64,000 nt of DNA from Vulcanimicrobium winogradskyi. GTDB lineage: Bacteria > Vulcanimicrobiota > Vulcanimicrobiia > Vulcanimicrobiales > Vulcanimicrobiaceae. Where the stretch lies: the NCBI GenBank assembly GCA_003134965.1, contig PLDA01000002.1, positions 930,001-994,000 on the forward strand. The letters run 5' to 3'. Under the pieces are notes generated by a model. That model did no database searches, had not been told where the DNA came from, and was given only the letters and a program-made list of their open reading frames with translations. The position numbers were made by a program, and so were the translations under genes. Each line of letters starts with the position of its first letter. Positions within the stretch are counted from its first letter, which is position 1. Below are positions 49,633 through 58,940 of this stretch, piece after piece.

Positions 49633-50459
49633 GAACCTTCGAGCGCGCGGCGTGCGCGCTGCTCTGCACTGCGCTGCTCGGTGCGTCGCCCGCGCCGCAG
49701 CCGCGGCCGAGCTACGGGCCGGTGCCGAACAACGCGCAGACCGGCGTCGTCCGGCGGTACCTCGACGCGCTGCGCGACGCGCGCTACGACGACGCGTTCG
49801 CACTGCTCACCGATGACGAGCGCGCGTACTTCGGCAGCGCGGCGTGGTTCAAGAGCGTCTTCGAAGCCGACGGCGTCGTGCTGAAGAGCGCTTCGGTCGC
49901 CGGCGCGCGCGGCGACGACCGCGGGCGCGTGTACTTCGTGCGCGAGCGCATCGGGTTCGTCGACCATGCCGACGACGCGCGGCACGAGATCGAAGCGATC
50001 GTGCCGATCGGGATTCTGCCGGAGCGCGGCGCGCTGCACGTGAAGGATCCGGGCAAGCCGTACCGCGCGTTCGCGTCGGCGGCGACGACCGACGTGTCGG
50101 GGCTTCGTGCGACGGTCAAGAAGGTCGATTTCTTCCCCGACCGGATCGACGTCGTGATCACGTTCACGAATGTGGGGGACAACTTCGTGACGGTGCTGCC
50201 GTACGGCAAGAGCGTACTTCGCGACGACCGCGGAGGCGTGTACCGCATCCTCGCGACGAAGAACTGGAACGTCACCGACAAGCGGCTCTACGAGGGGATG
50301 CGGCTGGCGCCGAACTCGCGGTACACCGGCTCGCTGGCCTTCAGCGCCGCGCGGCTGGGCGACGTGAAACGCACCTGGTCCCTCACCCTGGCGCCGGCGC
50401 TTCGGGAGGGCGCCGACGAGCCGTTCGAGCTCACGGTCCAGATCGCGCCGGGCGCCTAG
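49629..50459 (+). CDS. Exported protein of unknown function (DUF4878-like N-terminal region)
   Basis: 276 residues from GTG overlapping the parB stop (GTGA), so coupled to parAB. A signal peptide (1 to about 21, ACALLCTALLGASPA) is followed by VVRRYLDALRDARYDDAFAL, the helix pattern of NTF2-like/DUF4878 domains. A beta-sandwich follows (RIDVVITFTNVGDNFVTVLP, RLAPNSRYTGSLAFSA) that recalls DUF4352 or protease-inhibitor-type domains. No catalytic motif. Periplasmic or surface protein; why it follows parB is not clear. Confidence 0.72.
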   Translation: MRTFERAACALLCTALLGASPAPQPRPSYGPVPNNAQTGVVRRYLDALRDARYDDAFALLTDDERAYFGSAAWFKSVFEADGVVLKSASVAGARGDDRGRVYFVRERIGFVDHADDARHEIEAIVPIGILPERGALHVKDPGKPYRAFASAATTDVSGLRATVKKVDFFPDRIDVVITFTNVGDNFVTVLPYGKSVLRDDRGGVYRILATKNWNVTDKRLYEGMRLAPNSRYTGSLAFSAARLGDVKRTWSLTLAPALREGADEPFELTVQIAPGA

Positions 50460-50570
50460 CCGAATCCGGTCGAGAGAGGAACCGACTCCCAGCCTACGGA
50501 ACGGTCGCACCGCCCGGCGGCGACTTTGAGAGATGCCTCCGGTGTTTTCCGTGCTTACGGGAGTCGATCC

Positions 50571-51143
50571 ATGCGTCGCATCGTCAAGTCCCTAGCAGCC
50601 GCCGGCGTCGTCCTCGCGCTCGGTGCGTGCAGTGGGGGCGGCTCGGTCCTGAACTTCAACAGCAGCGCGACCCCCGACCGTGTCATCGTGACGGTGGTCG
50701 GGCCGACGAACCTGGCCCGCGTCCTGCCCGGGGCGGGGCTCCCGCTGACCGCGGTGGCGGTGCAAGGGTCGCAGAACGGGTTCCTCAACTCCAACAGGTT
50801 CAGGTGGAGCGCCGCGCTGACGACCGGCATGACCTACAACTTCACCAGCGACGGCAACCAGACGCGGCCCTGCGCGAACGTGAACCTCACCCAGTCGGGG
50901 ACCAGCGCACCGTACACGGCCGACTTCGGCATCTACATCGCGATCGACCCGACCAACGAGGCCAACATCGAGTTCATCCCGCCGACGATCATCCCGGTGC
51001 CGGGCACCGCGACCCCGGGCTCGACGATCCAGACGAACTTTCCCTACTGCGTGGTCGTCACGGCGACCCCGATCGGCGGCGGCGCGCAAAACTCCGGCTC
51101 GATAACCGTCGTGGTCGTTAGCCCAGCGGCTCCGCTCGGCTAA
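50571..51143 (+). CDS. Small predicted lipoprotein, function unknown
   Basis: 190 residues from ATG 50571 with GGGAG before it. Signal and lipobox VLALGAC (Cys about 19) followed by SGGGS. The rest is Thr/Asn/Pro-rich beta sequence (VGPTNLARVLPGAGLPLTAV, RFRWSAALTTGMTYNFTSDG). Two cysteines (PCANVNLT, YCVVVTAT) may form a disulfide. No family recognised. It has its own 110-base upstream gap. Confidence 0.7.
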   Translation: MRRIVKSLAAAGVVLALGACSGGGSVLNFNSSATPDRVIVTVVGPTNLARVLPGAGLPLTAVAVQGSQNGFLNSNRFRWSAALTTGMTYNFTSDGNQTRPCANVNLTQSGTSAPYTADFGIYIAIDPTNEANIEFIPPTIIPVPGTATPGSTIQTNFPYCVVVTATPIGGGAQNSGSITVVVVSPAAPLG

Positions 51144-51159
51144 CGGGTTTCTCTCTCGA

Positions 51160-51801
51160 ATGGTGACGACGAGGAGCGGTGACGCTCCTCGTTCGCATTT
51201 GCGAGGCGTGTACGCGTTGGTCGACCCCGACCGGGTCGAGCCGATCGCATTCACCGAGGCGCTGCTGCGCGGCGGGATCCGGTTGATCCAGGTTCGGGCC
51301 AAAAGCGGGATCGACGGTGCGACGCTGATCGCGATCGTCGGCAGGGTCCGGGCCGCGAGTGGCCTGGCCCTCGTCAACGACGACGTACGGCTCGCCAGGC
51401 TCGCCGACGGCGTCCACCTCGGCCAGGAAGACGCCGCGCTGCTCGATCTTCCCGCATTGCGCCGCGCGCTCGGCACCGCCGTCATCGGGCTCTCCTGCGG
51501 AACGCCGCAGGAGGCGCGAGCCGCCGATCCCGCGCTGGTCGACTACGTCGCTGCCGGCCCTGCGTTCGCCACCCCGTCGAAGCAAGACGCCGGCTTGCCG
51601 ATCGGGCTCAGCGGCGTCCGCGCGGTCGCGAGCGCGACCTCGCTGCCGTGCGCGGCGATCGGCGGGATCGGTGCGGCCACCATCGGGCGCGTCCGTGAAA
51701 CCGGCGCGCAGATGGCTGCCGTGATCTCGGCGCTGGTCTGCGACGACGTCGAAGTCGCGGCGCGCGAGCTCGTGGCCCGCTGGGAGCACGCGAGCCCGTG
51801 A
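51160..51801 (+). CDS. thiE: Thiamine-phosphate synthase
   Basis: Joins HMP diphosphate and thiazole phosphate into thiamine phosphate. 213 residues, TIM barrel. GVYALVDPDRV, GIRLIQVRAKSGIDG (phosphate/Mg region), LALVNDDVRLARLADGVHLG with QED after it, IGLSCGTPQEA, YVAAGPAFATPSKQDAGLPI and CAAIGGIGAATIG are the family motifs. Overlaps thiD by four bases. No TPP riboswitch is visible in the short gap before it. Confidence 0.9.
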   Translation: MVTTRSGDAPRSHLRGVYALVDPDRVEPIAFTEALLRGGIRLIQVRAKSGIDGATLIAIVGRVRAASGLALVNDDVRLARLADGVHLGQEDAALLDLPALRRALGTAVIGLSCGTPQEARAADPALVDYVAAGPAFATPSKQDAGLPIGLSGVRAVASATSLPCAAIGGIGAATIGRVRETGAQMAAVISALVCDDVEVAARELVARWEHASP

Positions 51802-52565
51802 CGGTCGTTGCGACGGTCGGGACGACGCACCCGCTCGCGTTCGCCGGCCTCGCGTTCGCGGTGCTCGCCCTCGCCGAAGAGGGCGTGCGACCGGTCTGCG
51901 TCGTCGCCGGTGTGACCGCGCAAGACGCGGACCGCGTCACGGCGCGCGCGCCGATCGACGCCGCGACGATCCGCGCCCAGTTCGACGCGCTGCGCGACGC
52001 GAACGTCGATGCGTTCCACGTCGGCGCGCTCCTGTCGGCCGAGGCCGTGCGCGCCGTCGCCGCCGCGCTCGCCGATTATCCCGCGATCCCCGTCGTCCTC
52101 GACCCCGTCCTCGCCGCATCGCACGGCGACCGGCTCGGCGACGCCGCAACACGCACCGCACTGCGTGAGACGCTGATCCCGCGCGCCACACTCGTCACGC
52201 CGAACCTCGACGAAGCCGCAGCGCTGCTCGATTGCACGATCGCCGACATCGACGCGATGCGCGCCGCCGGCGCCGCGTTCGTCGCACTCGGCGCGCATGC
52301 CGCATTGGTCAAAGGCGGTCACCTCGACGGTGATCCGCACGACGTCTACGCCGACGCGAACGGCGTTCGCACGCTCCCGTCGCACCGCGTCGCCGGCACG
52401 CTGCGCGGAACCGGCGACCTGCTCGCCGTCACGATCGCCGCCTCCCTCGCGCGCGGTGCATCGCTCACCGAAGCGATCGAACACGCACGCCATCGCGTCC
52501 GCGAAGCGATCGCCCGCGCAACCCCCTTCGCCGGCACCCACGCCGCCACGTTCAACAACACCTAA
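51798..52565 (+). CDS. thiD: Hydroxymethylpyrimidine (phosphate) kinase, divergent ThiD
   Basis: 255 residues, ribokinase fold: AFHVGALLSAEAVRAVAAAL, IPVVLDPVLAASHGDRLGDA, LVTPNLDEAAALLD, ALVKGGHLDGDPHDVYADA and the anion-hole/catalytic GTGDLLAVTIAASLARGA. The usual N-terminal substrate loop (SGGAGIQAD) is replaced by GTTHPLAFAGLAFAV, so HMP recognition may differ. Pairing with thiE by overlapping start supports the thiamine role. Confidence 0.82.
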   Translation: MTVVATVGTTHPLAFAGLAFAVLALAEEGVRPVCVVAGVTAQDADRVTARAPIDAATIRAQFDALRDANVDAFHVGALLSAEAVRAVAAALADYPAIPVVLDPVLAASHGDRLGDAATRTALRETLIPRATLVTPNLDEAAALLDCTIADIDAMRAAGAAFVALGAHAALVKGGHLDGDPHDVYADANGVRTLPSHRVAGTLRGTGDLLAVTIAASLARGASLTEAIEHARHRVREAIARATPFAGTHAATFNNT

Positions 52566-52587
52566 CGAAGCAGCGAGTAGGTTCCCG

Positions 52588-52911
52588 TCAGCGATGCGAC
52601 CGTTGTGATTGGAAGCAGTCGCGGCAATACACGGGCTTGTCGCCCCGCGGCGCAAACGGCACCTCCGCCGCCTGTCCGCAACTGCTGCACGTCACGCTGA
52701 ACATCTCGCGCGCCGAGCCGCCGCCACTGTAGTCGCCGCGGGCGCCGCCGTTTCCGCCGCCCTGACGCGCATTCTTCCGCGCGGTGCGGCAATCGGGACA
52801 GCGGTTGGGCTTGTTCTGAAAACCCTTGGTCGCAAAGAATTGCTGTTCGCCGACGGTGAAGACGAACTCCGTTCCACAGTCGATGCAGGTCAGCCGTTCA
52901 TCGGTATACAA
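52588..52911 (-). CDS. Small zinc-ribbon protein
   Basis: 107 residues. Two zinc-ribbon-like units: CIDCGTEFVFTVGEQQFF with CPDCRTARKNAR, and CSSCGQAAEVPF with YCRDCFQSQR, separated by a Gly-rich linker. This CxxC-x17-CxxC pattern is the 'probable zinc-binding' (zf-trcl) family found in many environmental bacteria. Role unknown, perhaps nucleic-acid binding or redox sensing. Convergent with thiD (22 bases between stops). Confidence 0.85.
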   Translation of the reverse strand: MYTDERLTCIDCGTEFVFTVGEQQFFATKGFQNKPNRCPDCRTARKNARQGGGNGGARGDYSGGGSAREMFSVTCSSCGQAAEVPFAPRGDKPVYCRDCFQSQRSHR

Positions 52912-53069
52912 GCGAATTGACTCCTGAGATAGGCCTGGTTTCGACTCGCTGAGTACCTTGGTGCGGTGAAGCTACGGTGACGGGACCGCGCGGCGATCGA
53001 GAACCGGTCGATTATGCGTGGATATTACCACGGCCCCAGGTACCGCGCAAGACAGCCCACCGAGCAGCG

Positions 53070-54071
53070 ATGAACGTCGAGAAACCCGCGTCACCAGCGC
53101 CTTCCCGCGTCATGTCAGGCCACCGGCCGACCGGGCGACTTCACCTCGGCCACTTGCTCGGGACGTTGAACACCTGGGTCGAGCTCAGCAAGACGGCGGA
53201 GACGTTCTTCGAGGTCGCCGACCTGCACGCGTTCACCACCGCATTCGATCAGCCGCAGCAGATCCGCGACGCGCGCGAGGATCTCATCCTCGACTGGCTC
53301 GCCGCCGGCATCGACCCCGCCCGCTCGACGATCTTCTTGCAATCGGCGGTACCGGAGATTACCGAGCTGCACGCGCTGCTCTCGATGATCGTGCCGGTCT
53401 CGTGGCTGCAGCGCGTGCCGACGTACAAGGACCAGATCGAGGCGCTCGGACCTGAGATCGCGACGTACGGCTTCTTGGGCTACCCGCTGCTGCAGCTGTG
53501 CGACATCGCGGTTTTTCGCGCCGACCTCGTTCCGGCCGGGAAGGATCAGCTCTCACATCTCGAGTTGGGACGCGAGGCCGTGCGCCGCTTCAACCATCTC
53601 TACGGTCCGGCGCTGGTCGAACCGCAGGCGCTGCTCTCCGAGTTCCCGGCGGTCCCCGGAACCGACGGCCGCAAGATGTCGAAGTCGTATCACAACACGA
53701 TCGACATCGCCGACGACGAGGCGACGACGACCAAGAAGGTCCGTTCGTACGTCACCGATCCGCGCAAGGTGCGGCGGAACGATCCCGGGCGGCCCGAGAT
53801 CTGTCCGGTGTTCGCGCTGCACCACTCCTCGAACGCGGCGCGCGTCCCCGCGATCCGCGAAGCCTGCGCGTCGGGAGCGCTCGGGTGCGTTGCCTGCAAG
53901 TCGGAGCTCGCCGAGACGCTCAACGCGATGCTGCGTCCGGCGCGCGAGCGGCGCGCGTCGATCGACCGCGCCCGCGTCGATCAGATCCTGCGGGACGGCA
54001 GCGCGAAAGCGCGCGAAGTCGCCAACGCGACGATGCGCGACGTCCGCCGCGCGATGAAGCTCATCGACTGA
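53070..54071 (+). CDS. trpS: Tryptophan-tRNA ligase
   Basis: 333 residues from ATG 53070. The class I signature is HLGH in GRLHLGHLLGTLN; FFEVADLHAFTTAF, GYPLLQLCDIAVFRADLVPA, GKDQLSHLELGREAVRRFN and KMSKSYHNTIDI (KMSKS loop) follow. Cysteines CVACK near the C-terminus occur in many bacterial TrpRS. The frame is open to 52977 but without a family match. The 158-base gap before it shows no proven leader (see rejected T-box). Confidence 0.94.
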   Translation: MNVEKPASPAPSRVMSGHRPTGRLHLGHLLGTLNTWVELSKTAETFFEVADLHAFTTAFDQPQQIRDAREDLILDWLAAGIDPARSTIFLQSAVPEITELHALLSMIVPVSWLQRVPTYKDQIEALGPEIATYGFLGYPLLQLCDIAVFRADLVPAGKDQLSHLELGREAVRRFNHLYGPALVEPQALLSEFPAVPGTDGRKMSKSYHNTIDIADDEATTTKKVRSYVTDPRKVRRNDPGRPEICPVFALHHSSNAARVPAIREACASGALGCVACKSELAETLNAMLRPARERRASIDRARVDQILRDGSAKAREVANATMRDVRRAMKLID

Positions 54072-54117
54072 GCCCTTCGATTAGGCATCGTCCGCCGTGT
54101 GGAGGCGGTCGCGGTAC

Positions 54118-55317
54118 TTAGCCGTGATAACGCGGAAGCGCGTCGCGCAGCTGGGCGAGCGCCCAGCCGATGTCGTCGAGCGAGGCCGCGTACGAAAAGC
54201 GCAGATAGCCTTTGCCGGCCGCGCCGAAGCTCGAGCCTCCCAGGCACGCGACGCCGGCGTTGTCGAGCAGCCACTGTGCGAGGTGCTTGTCATCGCCGGT
54301 GATCTGCGAGACGTTGGGGAAGGCGTAGAACGCGCCCTCGGGGATCGTGCACGAGACGCCCGGGATCGCGTTGAGGCCCGAGACGATCGCGTCGCGGCGC
54401 TCGCGGAAGATCGCGTTCATCTTCTGCACCGGACCGTCGTCGCCGGTCAGCGCCGCGATCCCGGCGCGCTGCACAAACGTGGCGACGCACGAGAACGTGT
54501 TGTTGTTGAACAGCGTCACGGTCTCGGCGATCGCCTTCGGCGCGATGCAGTAGCCGAGCCGCCAGCCCGTCATCGCGTAGGCCTTCGAGAACCCGTCGAT
54601 GATGATCGTGCGGTCGCGCATCCCCTCGATTTGGGTGATGGAGACGAAGTTCGGGCCGTAGATGTTGCGCGAGTAGATCTCGTCGGTGATCACCAAAAAG
54701 CGGTGGCGCTGCGCGAGCTGTGCGATGACCTCGAGATCGCCGCGGGTCAGAACTCCGCCGGTCGGATTGTGCGGCGAGTTGATGACCACTGCTTTGGTCT
54801 TTGGGGTGATCTTCGCGGCGAGCTCGTCCAGGTCGAGCCGCCAGTCGCGGGACTCGAGCAGGTGGACCGGGACTGCCTTCGCCTCGAGATAACCGGCCGC
54901 CGAGGCGTACGCCGGGTAGGCCGGGTCGGCGTAGATCAGCTCGTCGCCGGGGTCGAGCAGCGCCGAGAGCAGGTTCCAGATGATCGGCTTCGCGCCGGCG
55001 CCGACCACGACGTTCTCGAGCGTAAAGGGCTCGCTAAGCCCGCGAAAACTGCTTGCATGGGCCGCGATCGTCTCGCGGAGCTCGGGGATCCCGGCCGATG
55101 GTGTGTAGTGGGAGTAGTTGTCCCTGATCGCCCGGATGCCGGCTTCCTTGATGTGGTCCGGCGTGTCGAAATCAGGCTCACCGATCTCCATATGGACGAC
55201 GCGCCGCCCCGTCGCCTCGATCGCCTTCGCGCGGGCCAGCACCGCAAAGGCGCTCTCGGAGCCGAGCCGTGACACGGCTGCGCAGAGGAAGTCGGCGTGG
55301 TGGGCGATCGTCGTCAT
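54118..55317 (-). CDS. Class I PLP-dependent aminotransferase (aspartate aminotransferase-like)
   Basis: 399 residues, fold type I. EIGEPDFDTPDHIKEA, YTPSAGIPELRETIAAHAS, NSPHNPTGGVLTRGDLEVI (Asn and Pro of the substrate site), ITDEIYSRNIYG (Asp/Tyr to PLP) and the Schiff-base lysine in DGFSKAYAMTGWRLGY. C-terminal YLRFSYAASLDDI has the conserved Arg for the substrate carboxylate. Typical of AspAT Ib / broad amino-acid aminotransferases; exact substrate not determinable. Divergent from the DUF11 gene. Confidence 0.9.
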   Translation of the reverse strand: MTTIAHHADFLCAAVSRLGSESAFAVLARAKAIEATGRRVVHMEIGEPDFDTPDHIKEAGIRAIRDNYSHYTPSAGIPELRETIAAHASSFRGLSEPFTLENVVVGAGAKPIIWNLLSALLDPGDELIYADPAYPAYASAAGYLEAKAVPVHLLESRDWRLDLDELAAKITPKTKAVVINSPHNPTGGVLTRGDLEVIAQLAQRHRFLVITDEIYSRNIYGPNFVSITQIEGMRDRTIIIDGFSKAYAMTGWRLGYCIAPKAIAETVTLFNNNTFSCVATFVQRAGIAALTGDDGPVQKMNAIFRERRDAIVSGLNAIPGVSCTIPEGAFYAFPNVSQITGDDKHLAQWLLDNAGVACLGGSSFGAAGKGYLRFSYAASLDDIGWALAQLRDALPRYHG

Positions 55318-55372
55318 GGCAAACCTGCAAGCGAGGTCGGCGACGCGGGATCGCCGAACGGGGGCGGAACTG

Positions 55373-58300
55373 ATGCGGACCCTGACGGAAGTTTTCGCGC
55401 CGGGCGCGCCGTCGTTACCCGAAGGGCTACGAACGCTCGTCGTTTCTCCCGAGCGAACGGTCGAACCTGGAACGACGGTCCGTGCAACGTTCGCGTTCTA
55501 CAACTTCGGCGGCGCCGCCGCGACCGGCTTGCGCGTCCGCTTCGCGCTGCCCGACGGTCTCCGCTACGTACCCGGCAGTGCGCGCGTCGACGACCGGGCG
55601 CTCGACGACATCCGCGGCGAGACGAGCCTGCTCAACCCGAACGGGGCCGACGTCGGCGAGGTGCCGCCGGGCGTCGAGCGCCGCATCAACCTGGCCTACG
55701 TCGTCGCGCCGACGATCGAGAACGGGGCCGCGATCGAGCTGCAGGCCGCGCTCGTCAGCAACGAGACGGAGGTCATCGGCTCGAACGTCGTGCGCCTCGT
55801 TGCGAACAGCGCGCCGGAACTCGAGAACCCCGACACCGTCGCGTCGCTCGAAGCGGTCCGCGTCCCCGAGCCGGGCGAAGAGATCCACGTCGCGGCGCGC
55901 GTCCACAACAGCGGCCACGCAACCGCGCACGACGTCGTCGTCGTGCTGCCGGTCCCCGACCGGACCAGCTATGTCGGCGGCAGCGCACGCATCGACGGCC
56001 GCGAGGTCACGATCGACGAGCGCGGCGGCGACCCGTTCGGGTTCGGCAACGCCACGATCGCCTCGACGGCGCTCGCGGCCGGCGCGACGCTGGTCGTCGA
56101 GTACCGTGCCCGCATCGACTCGCCGCTCGACGACAACACCCGCATCGTCCTGGGTGGGGCCGTCGCATCGAGCGAGACCGCGGAGTTCGAGCTCGCGCGC
56201 GCCGAACTCACCGTCCGCAGTTCCAGCCGCTTCGACACCGACGCGACGCGCCTGGTCGTCGATGCGCCGAGCGAGGTCGAGCCGGGACGGCGCGTCCGCG
56301 TCGCGCTGATCGCCGAGAACGCCGGGACCTGCGCCGCCGAAGACGTGCGCGTCCGGCTGACGCTCCCCGAGGGGCTTCGCTACGCGCCCGGATCGCGCGC
56401 GGTCGACGGCCGCTCGGCCGGCGAGGCCGAGCCGCCCGGGGCCTTTGTCTTTCCGCGCATCGACGCGGGCCGCCGGGTCGAAGCCGCGATCGACGCCTAC
56501 GTCGTCTCGCCGGCGGTCGACGGGACACCGCTGCCGGTCACCGGATCGCTCCAATGGGGGACCGGGACGCGCACGTTCGAGCGGACGCTCACCATCCGCT
56601 CCTCGCCGCGGTTCCTCGAGTCGCGCAACGCCCTCACGCTCGACGGACCGGCCCAGGTTAGCCCGGCGAGCGACGTCAAGGCGACGATCCGCATCGCCAA
56701 CGACGGCACCGCTCAGGCGACCGGGGTCCGCATCGCGATCGAAGCCGACCCCGCGCTGCGGCTCCTCCGCTATGCCGACGAGGGAGGCGAGGCGCGCGTC
56801 CAGCCCGCCGGGATCGATGTCGGCACGCTCGCGCCGGGTGCCAGCCGGACGCTGACGCTCGCCGGTACCGTCGCCTCTCCGATCGCCGACCGCTCCGCGA
56901 TCCGGTTGCGAGCCCGGCTCGAGAACGACCAGACCCCGGCGATCGCGCTGGGCCAGATCGAGCTGACCGTCCGGTCGCGCCCGCGCTTCGCGCCGGCGAC
57001 CTCATTGCTCGCGTATCCCGGTGGCGAGGCGCTGCGCCCGAGTGGCCACGGCGACATCCACGTCGTCCTCATCAACGAGGGGACCGACACCGCGCGGGAC
57101 GTGCGGGCGCAGCTCGAGATCACTCACGACGCGCGGATCGAGGCGGTCGACGGGGCGACGCGGGTCGGGACGACGCTGCTCTTCGGCGACGTCCAGCCGG
57201 GTGCACGCGCCGAGGCGACCGTGCGGCTGCGGATGGCCCGGCTGGTCGCCCGCGGCACGGCGATCACCGTCAACGCGCGGCTCGAAGCGGTCGGCCTCCT
57301 GCCGCTCGGGCTCGCGCCGGTCACCATCCCGACGGTCGCGGAGCCGCGCTTCGACGACGGCGCGTCGCTGCGCACCCAGCCGTCCGAGACCGTCGACGCC
57401 GGCGAGCCGCTCTACGTCCGTCTCTCGGTGCGCAACACCGGCGACGGTGCCGCGAGCCGGCTGGTGGTCCGCGGCCAGCTCCCGCCGTATACGGCCTACC
57501 TGCCCGGCACGACCGCGGTGAATGACGTCCCGCTGCTCGACGTCGACGGCGGTTCCGTCCTGTGGTCCAAAGGCGGCCTCGTCCTCGAGGACGTCGACCC
57601 CGGCGTCGAGGTGATCGTCCGCTACGGCAGCGTCGTCAACACGCCGCTCGCCGCCGGCACCCTGGTCGACGCGCACGTCGAGCTGGGCTGGGACGGCGGC
57701 GGTACGCTCACCGTCTCCTCGCCGGCCGTCCGCGTGCGCTCGACCCCGGCGTTCGCGGTGCGCGCGAGCGGGCTTCCGTTCTCGGTCTCGGGGATCGCGC
57801 CGCGCACCGCCGACGTGCTCCAGGACATCGCGGATCAGCGCCGCGCCGCGCAGGCGTTCCCGCCTCCGCTCACCGCGCTGCCGCCCGCGAGCACGATCCA
57901 GCCGCCGAGCACGCCGCCGCCCCCAGCCCCGCCGTCGCCGCCGGCGGAGCGCGCGACATTCCGCTACGACGAAGAGGCGATCGAGGCGCGCTTCACGCCG
58001 GCCGCCGCGCCCGAAGCACCGGAGGCGCCGCCCGAAGCCGCACCGCCGGTCGCCGAAGCTCCGCCGCCGGTCGCCGAGCCGCCGATGCCGGACGCCGACG
58101 TTGCAGCCGGCCCGGTCGAGGTGCTCCCCGAAGCGCCCGAACACGTCGACGAGGTCCCCGCGGCTCAAGACGTCGCGGCACCCCCGCACGCTGCCGCTGC
58201 AGCACCCCCGCCGGCTGCCGCCGCGCCGGCCGAGCCGGTCGCGCCGGCGATCGAGCCGGCCCCCGAGCCGGTCGCGCGCCGCGTGCGGCTCGTGTTCGCC

Positions 58301-58939
58301 CGCGACGCCCTCGAACGCGCTCTGATGTTTCTCGAGCAGTCCGACTACGGCGGGCTGATCACCCACCTGTTTGCGATCCGCACGCTACTGCCGACCGCGT
58401 TCGTCGGTCTCAACGGCGACGTTCCGGGCAAGCTCGCCGCCGAGCGCGAGGCGCTGCGCGGCGTCGTCGACCGGTTGTTCATCAAGATGCGGATGCCGCG
58501 TTACGCGCTGACCGCGAAGGACCTCGAAGATCGCGGCAGCCGTTCGGCGCTGGCGGAGCTGATCCGCTCACTCGAAGCGTCGAAACCGTTCGACGAGTCC
58601 GACGCCGGCGATGCCACTGTCGTGCTCGAAGGTCCGATCGACGTCGCGCTGCTCACGCCGCACATCGCTCTGCTGGAGTCCGAGCCGCTCGGCAGCGCGC
58701 GGCCATGGCTGCTGCTGGCCGAGTTGCTGCCCTCGACGTTCGTCGTGCCCAACGGCGGCGAATCGATGAACGCGTACCGCAGCGCGCTGATCGCGACGTT
58801 CACGAACGTCGCCGCGCTGCCGGCGGAAGAATTCCACCGCGTCCTTTCGGGGACGCAGAACGCTGCGCTCGATGCGGCGCTCCGCGACGTGCGTGCAGCA
58901 TTGCGCGAGGCGCTCGAAGCAGCAGCAGCAACAGCGTAG
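55373..58939 (+). CDS. DUF11-repeat protein without signal peptide, with Pro-rich linker and helical C-terminal domain
   Basis: 1188 residues from ATG 55373. Six DUF11/CARDB-like beta-sandwich repeats of about 125 residues occupy 1 to about 800, each with a motif like EPGTTVRATFAFYNFGGAAA, then LPDGLRYVPGSARVD. A Pro/Ala/Glu-rich linker (about 835-1020) leads to a helical domain of about 170 residues (RLVFARDALERALMFLEQSD, YGGLITHLFAIRTLLP). No signal peptide or membrane helix is seen; an earlier in-frame ATG at 55316 would not add one. Most DUF11 proteins are secreted, so this is unusual. The HEAT-like gene follows after one base. Confidence 0.8.
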   Translation: MRTLTEVFAPGAPSLPEGLRTLVVSPERTVEPGTTVRATFAFYNFGGAAATGLRVRFALPDGLRYVPGSARVDDRALDDIRGETSLLNPNGADVGEVPPGVERRINLAYVVAPTIENGAAIELQAALVSNETEVIGSNVVRLVANSAPELENPDTVASLEAVRVPEPGEEIHVAARVHNSGHATAHDVVVVLPVPDRTSYVGGSARIDGREVTIDERGGDPFGFGNATIASTALAAGATLVVEYRARIDSPLDDNTRIVLGGAVASSETAEFELARAELTVRSSSRFDTDATRLVVDAPSEVEPGRRVRVALIAENAGTCAAEDVRVRLTLPEGLRYAPGSRAVDGRSAGEAEPPGAFVFPRIDAGRRVEAAIDAYVVSPAVDGTPLPVTGSLQWGTGTRTFERTLTIRSSPRFLESRNALTLDGPAQVSPASDVKATIRIANDGTAQATGVRIAIEADPALRLLRYADEGGEARVQPAGIDVGTLAPGASRTLTLAGTVASPIADRSAIRLRARLENDQTPAIALGQIELTVRSRPRFAPATSLLAYPGGEALRPSGHGDIHVVLINEGTDTARDVRAQLEITHDARIEAVDGATRVGTTLLFGDVQPGARAEATVRLRMARLVARGTAITVNARLEAVGLLPLGLAPVTIPTVAEPRFDDGASLRTQPSETVDAGEPLYVRLSVRNTGDGAASRLVVRGQLPPYTAYLPGTTAVNDVPLLDVDGGSVLWSKGGLVLEDVDPGVEVIVRYGSVVNTPLAAGTLVDAHVELGWDGGGTLTVSSPAVRVRSTPAFAVRASGLPFSVSGIAPRTADVLQDIADQRRAAQAFPPPLTALPPASTIQPPSTPPPPAPPSPPAERATFRYDEEAIEARFTPAAAPEAPEAPPEAAPPVAEAPPPVAEPPMPDADVAAGPVEVLPEAPEHVDEVPAAQDVAAPPHAAAAAPPPAAAAPAEPVAPAIEPAPEPVARRVRLVFARDALERALMFLEQSDYGGLITHLFAIRTLLPTAFVGLNGDVPGKLAAEREALRGVVDRLFIKMRMPRYALTAKDLEDRGSRSALAELIRSLEASKPFDESDAGDATVVLEGPIDVALLTPHIALLESEPLGSARPWLLLAELLPSTFVVPNGGESMNAYRSALIATFTNVAALPAEEFHRVLSGTQNAALDAALRDVRAALREALEAAAATA

Positions 58940-58940
58940 C

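Noticed and set aside
52925..53069. Possible T-box leader before trpS (GGTGACGGGACCGCG resembles the T-box core)
   Set aside because: The core has extra bases and lacks the UGG bulge that pairs with the tRNA end. No Trp specifier loop or stem I could be folded convincingly. A covariance-model search would decide.
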